From contig NZ_JAZAQL010000005.1 of NCBI RefSeq assembly GCF_037081675.1, positions 272,664-336,663 of the forward strand: a stretch of 64,000 bases of DNA, in the 5' to 3' direction. Shown piece after piece: positions 8,748 through 17,466 of the stretch; position 1 is the stretch's first letter, and each line of letters begins with the position of its first letter. Under the pieces are notes generated by a model, which saw nothing but the letters and a program-made list of their open reading frames with translations, was not told the origin of the DNA and did no database searches. The position numbers and the translations under genes were made by a program. This DNA comes from Halorubellus litoreus. GTDB lineage: Archaea > Halobacteriota > Halobacteria > Halobacteriales > Natrialbaceae.

Positions 8748-9296
8748 ATGAACCGACTCCGTGAGTCCATCCACGACGCGCCCGTCGTCGAACGCGACGG
8801 CTACCGGTACCTCGTGCATCCGGTCAGTAACGGCATCCCGACGCTCGACCCGAAACTGATGCGGGAGGTCGTCAACGGCTTGCTCCGGCTCGTCGACTTC
8901 GAGGACGCGGACGTCATCGTCACGCCCGTGACGATGGGCGTGCACGTCGCGACCGCGCTCTCGTTGACGACGGACGTCCCGCTCGTCGTCATCCGGAGCC
9001 GCGAGTACGGGTTCGACGACGAGGTTCCGTTCGAGCATCCGGACGGCGAGTACTACCTGAACGACGTGACTGCGGGCGACGACGTCGTGGTGGTCGACGA
9101 CCTCGTGAACACTGGCCAGAGCATCGCGGCGATCGTCGAGGCGATCGACGACGTCGGCGCGAACCTCGTGGACGTCGCGTGCGTCCTTCGACGCGTCGAG
9201 TCCCGCGACGACCTCGTCGACGTGGACGTCAAGTCACTCCTCGAGGTCTCGGTGACGGCCGACGGCGTCGACGTCCTCGACGACGCGTCGCACTGA
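8748..9296 (+). CDS. hpt: Purine phosphoribosyltransferase (hypoxanthine/guanine type)
   Basis: A 182-aa type I phosphoribosyltransferase that joins a purine base to PRPP in nucleotide salvage. The PRPP loop VVVVDDLVNTGQSI is complete, and the flexible-loop and hood regions fit the archaeal Hpt/Apt group. The exact base cannot be read from the sequence. The box gcgttttagccc at about 8714-8725 lies about 25-35 bases before the ATG and suggests a leaderless single-gene transcript. Confidence 0.82.
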   Translation: MNRLRESIHDAPVVERDGYRYLVHPVSNGIPTLDPKLMREVVNGLLRLVDFEDADVIVTPVTMGVHVATALSLTTDVPLVVIRSREYGFDDEVPFEHPDGEYYLNDVTAGDDVVVVDDLVNTGQSIAAIVEAIDDVGANLVDVACVLRRVESRDDLVDVDVKSLLEVSVTADGVDVLDDASH

Positions 9297-9437
9297 CTCT
9301 CCGAGTCCTCCTGGACGTGCGGTGACTCTCCGAGCACGCTCGACCTTGTCTTTCGATTGCAGACGGACCACGGCCAGCGCCGACCCTGATATGCCGACCC
9401 CGATATTTTTTACACGACAGGATATAACAGAATATGT

Positions 9438-9635
9438 ATGGGTGGGTCGGGGCGTCCGTACGGGTGGCGCGTCCAGCGACGCGCCAGCGCGAGCGCGTCG
9501 ACGGTGGCGGCCGTGGCGGTCGTCGGCCACCTCGTCGGGTTCGTCACGGCCGACGCCGCGGGCGCGCTCCTTCTCGTCGCCGTCGTCAGCACGCTCATCG
9601 GGTCGGCTGGAGCGATAGCGCTCTCCAGACTGTGA
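9438..9635 (+). CDS. Small two-helix membrane protein
   Basis: A 65-aa protein with a basic N-terminus and two predicted membrane helices (about 20-40 and 43-63). An AT-rich promoter-like stretch (atatttttta, 9402-9411, then gatataacag) lies directly upstream and is the main support for it being real. No family is recognised. It faces the membrane protein at 9651-10010 tail to tail. Confidence 0.5.
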   Translation: MGGSGRPYGWRVQRRASASASTVAAVAVVGHLVGFVTADAAGALLLVAVVSTLIGSAGAIALSRL

Positions 9636-9650
9636 CGCGACGACTCGCTC

Positions 9651-10010
9651 TCACTCTCGGTCGTCGAGCAGCGGGGCGTGCGGGTCGGCCCCGAGCGACC
9701 GAACCATCGACGACCCCGTCCGTCGCGCGTACACCTCCATGAGCGCGAGCCACCCGACGGCGAACGCGACGCCCATCCCGACCGGCCACGTGACCGGGAG
9801 CGAGGACGGGAGGACGAGCGACATCCCGCCGCCGTAGAACCCGGCGAGGAACGCGAACAGCGCGACGTCGCGAGCGACCGGGTGGTCGAGGAACGCCTGC
9901 TCGAACCGCGTGAGTTCGGGGACGTCAGGCGCGTCGTCCTCGCGGTCGTCGGCGACGCGCGGTCGTGCTTCGTCGTCGATGCGGTTCGCTGGGTCGCTGC
10001 GCTCTGGCAT
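9651..10010 (-). CDS. Membrane protein of unknown function
   Basis: The 119-aa product has an acidic, Arg-rich N-terminal tail (1-35) and two hydrophobic segments (about 48-70 and 73-92), then a short charged end. It lies just upstream of and divergent from the cytochrome oxidase genes, and acidic haloarchaeal codon use supports coding. No catalytic motif is visible. It could belong to the oxidase neighbourhood, but that is inferred only from position. Confidence 0.6.
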   Translation of the reverse strand: MPERSDPANRIDDEARPRVADDREDDAPDVPELTRFEQAFLDHPVARDVALFAFLAGFYGGGMSLVLPSSLPVTWPVGMGVAFAVGWLALMEVYARRTGSSMVRSLGADPHAPLLDDRE

Positions 10011-10159
10011 GCGTTCGTCTCCCGACGCACGCGCCGAAAACCCACGGTGGCGTTTGCCGGGTCAGAAACCGCGCGTTCGGCGTTCGCGGCGACTGCCAGC
10101 ACGCCTGCGCCAACCACCGTGCCGTACCGAATTTCTAAGTGCTCTCACGGTGAAGGGCC

Positions 10160-11035
10160 ATGAGAACACGAACCATGCTAACATTCGCCAACCTGCTCGC
10201 GGGACTGGTCGTCCCCGCGCAGCTCGTACCGGAGGGGTCACGGGCGGTCGTCTTCAGGCGAATCTACGAGGTCTTCCTCGTTCTCGGAACGGCCGTTGGC
10301 GTGATCGTCATCACGTACATGCTCTGGAAGGCCTGGAAGTACCGCGCCAGCGCCGACCACGGCGACGACGCCGACCGCCCGCAACTCGGCGAACTCCCAA
10401 GTGGCGGCGGTGGCGGCCGAAAGCTCTTCCTCTCGTTCTCGCTGTCCGCGATCGTCGTCGTCTCCCTCATCTCCTGGACGTACCTCACGCTCCTCTACGT
10501 CGAGAACCCCGAGCCCGTCCAGGACGAGGAGGAACCGCTCGAGGTCCGCGTCGTCGGCCACGCGTTCTACTGGGAGTTCGTGTACCCGAACGGCCAGTCC
10601 GTGAACGACCAGCTCGTCGTGCCCGAGGACCGCCGCGTCCGGTTGGTGGTGACGTCCGAGGACGTCTTCCACAACTTCGGTATCCCCGAGCTACGCGCCA
10701 AATCGGACGCCATCCCCGGCCAGGAGACGAACACGTGGTTCCTCGCCGAGGAGACCGGGACGTACCAGGCGAACTGCTACGAGCTCTGCGGCGCCGGGCA
10801 CTCGCACATGACCGCGACCGTCCAGGTGGTCTCCCAGTCCGAGTTCCAGTCGTGGTACCAGGACATGGGGAACGAGAGCGCGAACGACACCGCGGCGTCG
10901 ATGGACGGGAACGCGACTGGGAACGACACCGCGACCGCGCCGTCGACGCAGGCGCTTCCCGCCTCGCCGGCACCGACGGCCGCGCCTGCGCGACACGCCC
11001 CCATCGCCACCCGACACCACCCAGAGGTGATCTGA
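10160..11035 (+). CDS. coxB: Cytochrome c oxidase subunit II (CuA subunit)
   Basis: Subunit II of a haem-copper terminal oxidase, 291 aa. Two N-terminal membrane helices (about 33-55 and 90-112) anchor a periplasm-side cupredoxin domain. The binuclear CuA site is complete: His171 (VFHNFGIP), then Cys206-x-Glu208-x-Cys210 and His214-x2-Met217 in CYELCGAGHSHM. In haloarchaea the electron donor is probably a blue copper protein such as halocyanin rather than cytochrome c; that is inference. The C-terminal 60 residues are low-complexity. It is the first gene of the oxidase operon and ends one base before the coxAC start. A TATA-like box ttctaagt lies around 10132-10139. Confidence 0.95.
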   Translation: MRTRTMLTFANLLAGLVVPAQLVPEGSRAVVFRRIYEVFLVLGTAVGVIVITYMLWKAWKYRASADHGDDADRPQLGELPSGGGGGRKLFLSFSLSAIVVVSLISWTYLTLLYVENPEPVQDEEEPLEVRVVGHAFYWEFVYPNGQSVNDQLVVPEDRRVRLVVTSEDVFHNFGIPELRAKSDAIPGQETNTWFLAEETGTYQANCYELCGAGHSHMTATVQVVSQSEFQSWYQDMGNESANDTAASMDGNATGNDTATAPSTQALPASPAPTAAPARHAPIATRHHPEVI

Positions 11036-11036
11036 C

Positions 11037-13742
11037 ATGACCGACGACCCGACCGAACACGGCGACGAACCGACCGAACACGGCGACGAACCGACCGAAC
11101 ACGGCGACGAACCGACCGAACACGGCGACGAACCGACCGACGAAGCCATCGACGACAACGACGCTGAGCGCGCACGCGCCGACGGTGGCGCGCTCGAAGC
11201 CGCCGACGGGCACGCCCACGACGAGCACGCGATGCCGCCGACGAGTTCGTTGAAGCGCTGGTTCGTCACGACCAACCACAAGGACGTCGGGCTGCTCTAC
11301 ATCGCGACGAGCCTCTCGTTCCTCATGCTCGGCGGCGTCCTCGCGCTCCTCATGCGCGCCCAGCTCTGGGTGCCTCGAGCCCCAGGTGCCGGCCCGCTGT
11401 CCGCGATGGCGTACAACCAGGCCGTCAGCGTGCACGGGCTCGTGATGGTGTTCTGGTTCCTGTCACCGTTCGCGTTCGGGTTCGCGAACTACGTCGTCCC
11501 GCTCCAGATGGGCGCGAAGGACCTCGCGTTCCCGCGACTGAACGCGCTCAGTTACTGGCTGTACCTCTCCTCGGGGGTCCTCCTGTTCGTCTCGTTCTTC
11601 CAGGGCGGGACGTTCGCGGGCGGCTGGACGATGTACGCGCCGCTGAACCTGCCCGCGTTCACGCCGAGCGTCGGCGGGAGCGCCGCCGTCCTCGCACTCA
11701 TGCTGTTCGTCGCGAGCGTCACGGTGTCCTCGGTGAACTTCCTCACCACGATGCATCGGATGCGCGCCGAAGGCCTCACGCTCCGACGGCTCCCGTTGTT
11801 CTCGTGGACCATCCTGCTGACCGTCTGGATGATGCTGTTCGCGTTCGCCGCACTCCTCGCCGCACTCCTCCTGCTCTCCGCCGACCGCCTCCTCGGAACG
11901 ACGTACTTCGCGATGAACGGCGCGAACGGCGCGCTCCTGTGGACGCACCTGTTCTGGTTCTTCGGGCACCCCGAGGTCTACATCGTCTTCTTCCCCGCCC
12001 TCGGCGTGATGGCGGAGGTCTTCCAGACGTTCACGGGGCGACGCATCGTCGGCCGGAAGTGGTTCATCGCCGCGATGGTCCTCGTCGCGCTCCAGAGCTT
12101 CATCGTCTGGATGCACCACATGTTCCTCACCAGCATCAATCTCGAGATCAAGACGCTGTTCATGGCGACCACCATCGGGATATCACTCCCCTTCGACCTG
12201 ATGGTGTTCTCGCTCATCTACACGATGGTGAAGGGGAAGATACGATTCAAGACGCCGTTCCTCTTCAGTTTCGGCGGCCTCCTCCTGTTCATCCTCGGCG
12301 GCATCACCGGCGTCTTCCTCGGCGCGGTCGTCCTCGACTACGAGTTCCGCGGGACGTACTGGGTGGTCGCGCACTTCCACTACGTCATGGTCGGCGGCGT
12401 CACCGCGCTCGTCGGCGGGCTCTACTACTGGTACCCGAAGATGGTCGGGCGGATGTACGACGAGTTCCTCGGGAAGGTCCACTTCGTCCTGTACTTCGTC
12501 GGGTTCAACCTGCTGTACTTCCCGATGTTCGTCGCGTGGGAGACCCCGCGGCGCGTCTTCGACTACGACCCCGGGATGACCGTCTGGCACCAGCTGGCGA
12601 CCGTCGGCGCCGTCGTCCTCGGCGCCTCCTTCCTCGTGATGATCTACAACCTCGTCACGAGCGCGTACCGCGGCGAGGTCGCCGACGAGGACCCCTGGAA
12701 CTACGTCACGACCGCCGAATGGGCGGTGTCGTCGCCGCCGCCACTGGAGAACTTCCCCGGGCTGCCGTCGTACGCGAGCGGGAAACTCGAGTTCCTCGGC
12801 GGGTCCTCGAGCGCACTCGACACCGTCGACGACGACGCGCCCGCGGCCGCCGACGGCGGCACTGGCGCCGCGACCGACGGTGGCGCGCCCGCGACGCTCG
12901 AAGACTCGGCGGCGCTCGCGGCGAGCGCGCACACCGCCGAGGAGGTCCAGGCCGGCGAGGACCACCACGCGAGTCACGCGAGCATCTGGCCGTTCCTCGT
13001 CGGCGTCGGGTCGCTGTTCCTGCTCCTCGGGCTCTCCGGGTTCACGAACGCGACCTGGCCCGACGGCACGATGGGGGCGCTCCATCAGGCGTCGACGGGT
13101 CTCGGCGCCGTCGTGACCTTCGGCGCGCTCGTCGGGATGACTCGCGAGCACTTCGTCGGCCCGAGCGGCCCCTACGGCGAGAGCTGGCCGTTCGACAAGG
13201 TCTCGAACATGAAGACGGGGATGTGGATCTTCCTCGTGAGCGACGTCGTGCTCTTCGGGGCGTTCATCGGCGCGTACGTGTTCCTCAGGTTCTCCTCGGG
13301 CTGGATCGCGTGGGAGCCCATCCCGGACAACGTCATCCCGGGGCTCATCAACACGTACCTGCTGTTGACGAGTAGCTTCACGGTCATCCTCGCGCTCGAA
13401 GCCGCCGAACGCAAGTCCCGGAACGGCGTGGTCGCGAGCCTCGTCGCGACGGTCGTCCTCGGCGTCGGGTTCCTCGGGAACAAGGCCATCGAGTGGGAGC
13501 ACCTCTTCAACGACAAGGGCATCTGGATCGACTCCGGTATCCGCGAGTCCACGTTCTTCGTGACGACGGGCCTGCACGCGGCGCACGTCATCGTCGGCCT
13601 CGTCATCACGCTGTACATGATACTCAGGGCGTGGAACGGCGCGTACCTCGACGACGCCTCGCCCGTGGAGCACTTCGGGCTCTACTGGCACTTCGTCGAC
13701 ATCGTGTGGCTGTTCCTGTTCCCGCTGTTCTACATCCTCTAA
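11037..13742 (+). CDS. coxAC: Cytochrome c oxidase subunit I-III fusion
   Basis: A 901-aa fusion of catalytic subunit I (about 70-560) and subunit III (about 640-901) of an A-type haem-copper oxidase that reduces oxygen to water and pumps protons. Low-spin haem ligands are His133 and His448; the CuB ligands are His311, His360 and His361; high-spin haem is held by His446. HPEVY (311-315) carries the cross-linked Tyr315 and the D-channel Glu313, so the enzyme looks like subtype A1. The N-terminus has four perfect copies of a 21-bp repeat (11051-11134) giving EHGDEPT units, a cytoplasmic acidic tail. Subunit III shows the usual helices and HFGLYWHFVD. I-III fusions are known in haloarchaea. Confidence 0.95.
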   Translation: MTDDPTEHGDEPTEHGDEPTEHGDEPTEHGDEPTDEAIDDNDAERARADGGALEAADGHAHDEHAMPPTSSLKRWFVTTNHKDVGLLYIATSLSFLMLGGVLALLMRAQLWVPRAPGAGPLSAMAYNQAVSVHGLVMVFWFLSPFAFGFANYVVPLQMGAKDLAFPRLNALSYWLYLSSGVLLFVSFFQGGTFAGGWTMYAPLNLPAFTPSVGGSAAVLALMLFVASVTVSSVNFLTTMHRMRAEGLTLRRLPLFSWTILLTVWMMLFAFAALLAALLLLSADRLLGTTYFAMNGANGALLWTHLFWFFGHPEVYIVFFPALGVMAEVFQTFTGRRIVGRKWFIAAMVLVALQSFIVWMHHMFLTSINLEIKTLFMATTIGISLPFDLMVFSLIYTMVKGKIRFKTPFLFSFGGLLLFILGGITGVFLGAVVLDYEFRGTYWVVAHFHYVMVGGVTALVGGLYYWYPKMVGRMYDEFLGKVHFVLYFVGFNLLYFPMFVAWETPRRVFDYDPGMTVWHQLATVGAVVLGASFLVMIYNLVTSAYRGEVADEDPWNYVTTAEWAVSSPPPLENFPGLPSYASGKLEFLGGSSSALDTVDDDAPAAADGGTGAATDGGAPATLEDSAALAASAHTAEEVQAGEDHHASHASIWPFLVGVGSLFLLLGLSGFTNATWPDGTMGALHQASTGLGAVVTFGALVGMTREHFVGPSGPYGESWPFDKVSNMKTGMWIFLVSDVVLFGAFIGAYVFLRFSSGWIAWEPIPDNVIPGLINTYLLLTSSFTVILALEAAERKSRNGVVASLVATVVLGVGFLGNKAIEWEHLFNDKGIWIDSGIRESTFFVTTGLHAAHVIVGLVITLYMILRAWNGAYLDDASPVEHFGLYWHFVDIVWLFLFPLFYIL
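11051..11134 (+). repeat. Four tandem 21-bp repeats at the start of coxAC
   Basis: Units begin at 11051, 11072, 11093 and 11114 and are identical (unit starts gaccgaacacggcgacgaac). They stay in frame and encode EHGDEPT repeats. Copy number could vary between strains without a frameshift. Confidence 0.9.
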
Positions 13743-13746
13743 GACA

Positions 13747-14010
13747 ATGACCAGACTCAGACTCTACACGGCGATATACGTGGTACTGTTCGTCTCGGCG
13801 ACGGTGCAGGTGCTCGTCGAGCAGGCGGGCATGGCGTACCAGACGGCGCTCGCGCTCATCCTGGCGCTGTCGTTCGTGAAGGCCGTCATCGTCGCGGCGT
13901 ACTACCAGCATCTGCGCTGGGAGCCCCGGTCGTTGACGTACCTCATGGGCATCGGCCTGCTGGCGGTACTGGCGTTGACCGTCGCGGCGACGTACTCCAT
14001 CACCCCATGA
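13747..14010 (+). CDS. coxD: Cytochrome c oxidase subunit IV (prokaryotic type)
   Basis: An 87-aa protein with three membrane helices, of the size and hydrophobic pattern of prokaryotic oxidase subunit IV. The motif YYQHLRWEP between helices two and three is typical of the family. It starts four bases after the coxAC stop, so it is cotranscribed, and its stop overlaps the next start (ATGA at 14007-14010). Confidence 0.8.
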   Translation: MTRLRLYTAIYVVLFVSATVQVLVEQAGMAYQTALALILALSFVKAVIVAAYYQHLRWEPRSLTYLMGIGLLAVLALTVAATYSITP

Positions 14011-14348
14011 CCGCGCCGAACCCGTTCGTCGTCGGTGCGGTCGCGGTCGTGGTGCTCGCGCAGGTGCCGCTGGTCGCGTACCTGTCGCGGCACGTCGAGC
14101 TCGACGAAGACGCGGAGCGCCCGGACGCGTCGAAGGGCTACGTGACGTACGGGACCGTCGACGCACGGCCGGCGTCGAACGTGGACGCGCGCGGCGACGG
14201 CTCGGGCGCGGTCGCCGCGGGCCCGGGCGGCGACGGCGCGGTCGCGTGCCCCGAGTGCGGGTCGGTGGTGCGCTCGGCGTACGCGTTCTGTGGAGCCTGC
14301 GCGACCCGGATTCCGCCGGAGGGCCCGACCGGGGGTGACCGTCGGTGA
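14007..14348 (+). CDS. Membrane-anchored zinc-ribbon protein of the oxidase operon
   Basis: A 113-aa protein with one N-terminal membrane helix (about 8-26), an acidic and Gly-rich linker, and a C-terminal zinc ribbon with Cys81, Cys84, Cys95 and Cys98 (CPECG, then CGAC). Start and stop codons overlap with both neighbours, so translation is probably coupled to coxD. No function is known to me. A role in oxidase assembly or metal supply is suggested only by position. Confidence 0.7.
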   Translation: MTAPNPFVVGAVAVVVLAQVPLVAYLSRHVELDEDAERPDASKGYVTYGTVDARPASNVDARGDGSGAVAAGPGGDGAVACPECGSVVRSAYAFCGACATRIPPEGPTGGDRR

Positions 14349-14560
14349 CGTCGCGACGCGAACGACTCGCGTGGGCGGCGCTGTTCTCGCTCGCACCCGC
14401 CACTGGTATCGCGTTCGCGACCGCGAAGGTCGGGCTGACGACGCTCGCGGACCCCCTCGTCGTCGCCGCGTTCGCGGTCACGGCCGTCGTGATGTTCGGG
14501 TTCATGTTCCTCGCGGCGAGCGTCGGGTCGACGGACGTCCCCCAGGAGCGCTTCGAGTAA
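14345..14560 (+). CDS. Small two-helix membrane protein at the end of the oxidase operon
   Basis: A 71-aa protein starting with GTG that overlaps the preceding stop (GTGA). Two hydrophobic helices (about 9-28 and 35-58) follow an Arg-rich start, and the tail is acidic. The overlap with the zinc-ribbon gene is the strongest evidence for translation. No family is recognised. Confidence 0.65.
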   Translation: MTSRRERLAWAALFSLAPATGIAFATAKVGLTTLADPLVVAAFAVTAVVMFGFMFLAASVGSTDVPQERFE

Positions 14561-14657
14561 CGCTCCCGCACTCCTCGCCCCGACCCCCCACTCGCCGTGC
14601 GTCGTGCAAACACGCCCCATAGATTTAGGCGGTCCGCGTGCGAAGGACCCGCCACAG

Positions 14658-14849
14658 ATGGGATTCGAAGGCTTCGCGTACCTCGGCGCGGTCGTCGGCG
14701 TCGCACTCGGGATGGTCGCGCTCCTCGCAGCCGAGTACTTCAACGGGGTCGACGTCCTCCTCCCCGTCGGCGGCGGCCTCGCGCTCGTCTCCGTCGGCGC
14801 GATAACGTTCCTCATCAGCCAGAACGACCCGCCAGCGCACGAGCACTGA
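14658..14849 (+). CDS. Small membrane protein near the oxidase genes
   Basis: A 63-aa protein with two hydrophobic helices (about 6-24 and 32-53) and a His-containing tail (PPAHEH). ATG 14658 is preferred over 14604 because a TATA-like box (agatttaggc, about 14621-14630) lies about 28-37 bases before it. It has its own promoter and meets the minus-strand operon tail to tail. No family is recognised. Confidence 0.6.
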   Translation: MGFEGFAYLGAVVGVALGMVALLAAEYFNGVDVLLPVGGGLALVSVGAITFLISQNDPPAHEH

Positions 14850-14879
14850 CCGCGCCCGTGGCGCCGTGACGGACGAGCC

Positions 14880-15287
14880 CTACAGGAACCCGCTCCCGAG
14901 CGCGACCATGTACACGAGCACGAGTACCGTGTAGAGCGCCGCCAGTCCCGCGACCACGCGCAGGTGGAAGTAGAACAACTCGTCCTCCTCCGCGGCGAGC
15001 GCGTCCGCGTACGCCTCGCGCTCGCTCGCCGAGCACGCGTCCTCGTGGACCTCGCCGACGTGGAGGTCGTACGCCGCCCGCGTCGCGAACGGCCGGTCGC
15101 AGTACGGGCACGCGCCCGCGACCGACTCGCCGTCGCGCACGAGCGTCTCGAGGCCCGCGCGGTCGACGCCGCGACCAGCCGCGACAGTGCCTCGGTCCTC
15201 GCCAAGGGTTTCGGCGTCGCTGGCGGGCACTTGGGCGTCGCTCCCGCCGCGTTCGGACTCGGTCGTGACCGGTTCGTTCTCGCTCAT
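14880..15287 (-). CDS. C2H2 zinc-finger protein with C-terminal membrane helix
   Basis: A 135-aa protein. After a disordered acidic start (1-50), one C2H2-type finger is clear: Cys60, Cys63, His76, His81 in CPYCDRPFATRAAYDLHVGE and the next residues. A single membrane helix (about 107-130) ends the chain, so the finger faces the cytoplasm or membrane surface. The ATG overlaps the upstream stop (ATGA at 15284-15287), so it is the last gene of the four-gene operon 17880-14880. C2H2 fingers are uncommon in archaeal membrane proteins; whether this one binds nucleic acid, protein or metal is unknown. Confidence 0.75.
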   Translation of the reverse strand: MSENEPVTTESERGGSDAQVPASDAETLGEDRGTVAAGRGVDRAGLETLVRDGESVAGACPYCDRPFATRAAYDLHVGEVHEDACSASEREAYADALAAEEDELFYFHLRVVAGLAALYTVLVLVYMVALGSGFL

Positions 15288-16762
15288 AGGTATACTGGAT
15301 TGACGAACGGTTGGCCGATGACCCACGCGCTCGTCATCGTGTACGCGACCATCACGACGACGAAGGGGTACTGGCTGCGGATCGGTCGCAGCAACCCGGG
15401 GAACACCTCGAGGGCGAGCGCGTGGGCGACCCAGACCGCGAGCAGGTGGCCGACGACGACGAACCCGAGTTCGACCGTCCCGAACCACCCAGGGACGACC
15501 GCGACCTGCGGGACGCCCCCGCCACCGAGCGGGTGCTTGAGAACCGATTCGAGCGCGGGCGACAGCGAGAGGAAGTACCCGAGGAAGTGCGCGACGTGAT
15601 AGCCGGCGGCGATGGGGACGAGCGCCGGCGCGAACCACGCCTCGATGGCCGCCGGCGACAGCCGGCTGTCGACGATGGCGCGCGACCGCGTCGCGGCGAC
15701 TCGATACAGCCAGCGGAACAGCGCAAACCCGGCGAGCAGCGCGACGAGGTAGACGGCGAGCGCGGGGACGCCGGCCTCGACGACCACGGGCGCCAGGTCG
15801 TTCCACGCTGGTGTCGTCACGAGCCCGTCGAACGTCGTCGACCACAGGAGCGCTATCACGAACGTGGTCGCTCCCGACTCCCTCCCGAGCAGCGCGGTCG
15901 TCCCTGCCTCCCCGCCGAGGAGGGCTGGCGTTCCCGCTTCGCCGTGCAGCCGTTCGCGGGCGCCGGCGACGAGCCCGCTCCCGGGGAGTCGGAGACGAAC
16001 GCCGTCGGCGTCGCGCTGGAGTGGCGCGAGCCGCCCGTAGACGGCGAAGACGCGCGACACCGGGTCGACGCGCTCGAACCACGCATCGGGCCCGTACCGG
16101 TACGCGCCGGCGAGCGCGAGCAGCGAGTACGCCGCGACGACGACGCCGAGCGCTCGCGGGTCCGCGGCGAGCGGACTGACGACCTCGACGTACACGAGCG
16201 CGAGCAATCCGACGACCGCCGGCCACGCGCCGTGGTCAGCCGGGAGGTCGCGACCGCCAGCGCCGGGGAGCAAGGTGGCGATGGTCCGCCACGGGTTCAC
16301 GAGCGGCCAGGCGTTCCCGACGAGGTACGTCGAGATCGCGAACCCCGCCCACCACCCGATCCAGACGACGACGATGGCGAAGTTCGCCGTCGGGTCCGTC
16401 GACCCGACCGCGGCCGCGCGCAGGACGAGGGCGAGTCCGAGGACGCCCGCGGCGCGCGTCGCGAGGACGAGTGCGCGGCGGAGCGTCGCGGTCGTCGGGA
16501 CGAGAGCGCTCCACGCGTTGATGGCGCGGATGCCCTCGTGGTCCGTGAGGAGGCTCGTGCCGAGGAACGACCCGCCGACGAGGACGCCGCCGGTCGCGAC
16601 GGTCAACCACGACGGGACCGTCCCGACGTTCACGGCGTCCGAGAGGGCGCCGACGTGGAGCGGCGCGAACGCGCCGATCGAGGTGGCGGCCGCCATGAGC
16701 GTTGAATCCAGGAGGACGCCGACCGCCGCGGCGGCGGCCGCGAGGAGGAACTGCCGGATCAC
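15284..16762 (-). CDS. Large polytopic membrane protein of the oxidase neighbourhood
   Basis: A 492-aa protein with about twelve hydrophobic segments. Near residue 150 it holds GNAWPLVNPWRT, a conserved-looking NPW motif, and a His-containing segment GYHVAHFLGY later. I recall similar NPW-containing membrane proteins in actinobacteria that databases call fenitrothion hydrolase-like, but that name says little and I give it no weight. GTG 16762 is chosen because it overlaps the preceding stop (GTGA at 16759-16762). Arrangement in an operon facing the oxidase genes suggests a respiratory or copper-related job; this is inference. Confidence 0.65.
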   Translation of the reverse strand: MIRQFLLAAAAAAVGVLLDSTLMAAATSIGAFAPLHVGALSDAVNVGTVPSWLTVATGGVLVGGSFLGTSLLTDHEGIRAINAWSALVPTTATLRRALVLATRAAGVLGLALVLRAAAVGSTDPTANFAIVVVWIGWWAGFAISTYLVGNAWPLVNPWRTIATLLPGAGGRDLPADHGAWPAVVGLLALVYVEVVSPLAADPRALGVVVAAYSLLALAGAYRYGPDAWFERVDPVSRVFAVYGRLAPLQRDADGVRLRLPGSGLVAGARERLHGEAGTPALLGGEAGTTALLGRESGATTFVIALLWSTTFDGLVTTPAWNDLAPVVVEAGVPALAVYLVALLAGFALFRWLYRVAATRSRAIVDSRLSPAAIEAWFAPALVPIAAGYHVAHFLGYFLSLSPALESVLKHPLGGGGVPQVAVVPGWFGTVELGFVVVGHLLAVWVAHALALEVFPGLLRPIRSQYPFVVVMVAYTMTSAWVIGQPFVNPVYL

Positions 16763-17460
16763 GCTCCCCCCGTCCCCGGTCGCCACGCGAGGAGGACGAC
16801 GGCCGCGACGAACGCGACCGTGGACAGGTCCATCGAGTACGCGTACAGCGCGTTCGCGACCGCCTCCCCGCCGAGTGCGGCGGCGAGCAGCGACGCGAAC
16901 ACCGGCCACGAGCAGCTCGCGCACGACAGCAGGCCGAGGGCGCCGCTCGCGGCCGAGGCGGCGGTGTCGACGACCGCGGCGTACGTGAGGTACGCGAGCG
17001 CGACGTACCCGACGACCTTGTACGGGACGAGCGTCAGCGTCAGCGACGGTGCGTCGAGGACGACCGTCGGCCCCCAGCCCGGCGGGAGCGCGGTGAACAC
17101 CGCGAGGTCGACGCCCGCGCCGTGCGAGTGCCCGCTCCCGAGGACGGCGACGTCGACGAGGCCGCCGGCGAACGCGAGCGTCGCGAGGTACGCGCCCGCG
17201 ACCGAAAGCGCCGCTCGGCGCGCGACCGCGCTCCCCGTTCGCGGGACGTCCACCGCGAACACCGCCCACAGGCCGAGATTTATCCACACGAACGGGTAGA
17301 GGAGGTACCGGACGCTCGTCGCGCTCGCGCCCGTCAGGCCGAGGTAGCCAGCGAGCAGCGCGAGCTCGGCGAGGACGACCGCGGCGAGTGCGAGGGCTGC
17401 GGGCCGCGTCGCTCGTCGCCGGACCGCCGCTATCGAGCGCGATGCCTCGGTGTCCGTCAT
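16759..17460 (-). CDS. Polytopic membrane protein with a CASC motif
   Basis: A 233-aa protein with about seven membrane helices. Two possible metal ligand groups stand out: GSGHSHG in a loop and LLSCASCSWP at the start of a later helix. A Cys-x2-Cys in a helix near oxidase genes fits copper handling or haem-copper assembly, though no family name can be given from sequence alone. It lies six bases after the first gene of the operon and overlaps the third. Confidence 0.65.
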   Translation of the reverse strand: MTDTEASRSIAAVRRRATRPAALALAAVVLAELALLAGYLGLTGASATSVRYLLYPFVWINLGLWAVFAVDVPRTGSAVARRAALSVAGAYLATLAFAGGLVDVAVLGSGHSHGAGVDLAVFTALPPGWGPTVVLDAPSLTLTLVPYKVVGYVALAYLTYAAVVDTAASAASGALGLLSCASCSWPVFASLLAAALGGEAVANALYAYSMDLSTVAFVAAVVLLAWRPGTGGA

Positions 17461-17466
17461 CCCGAG

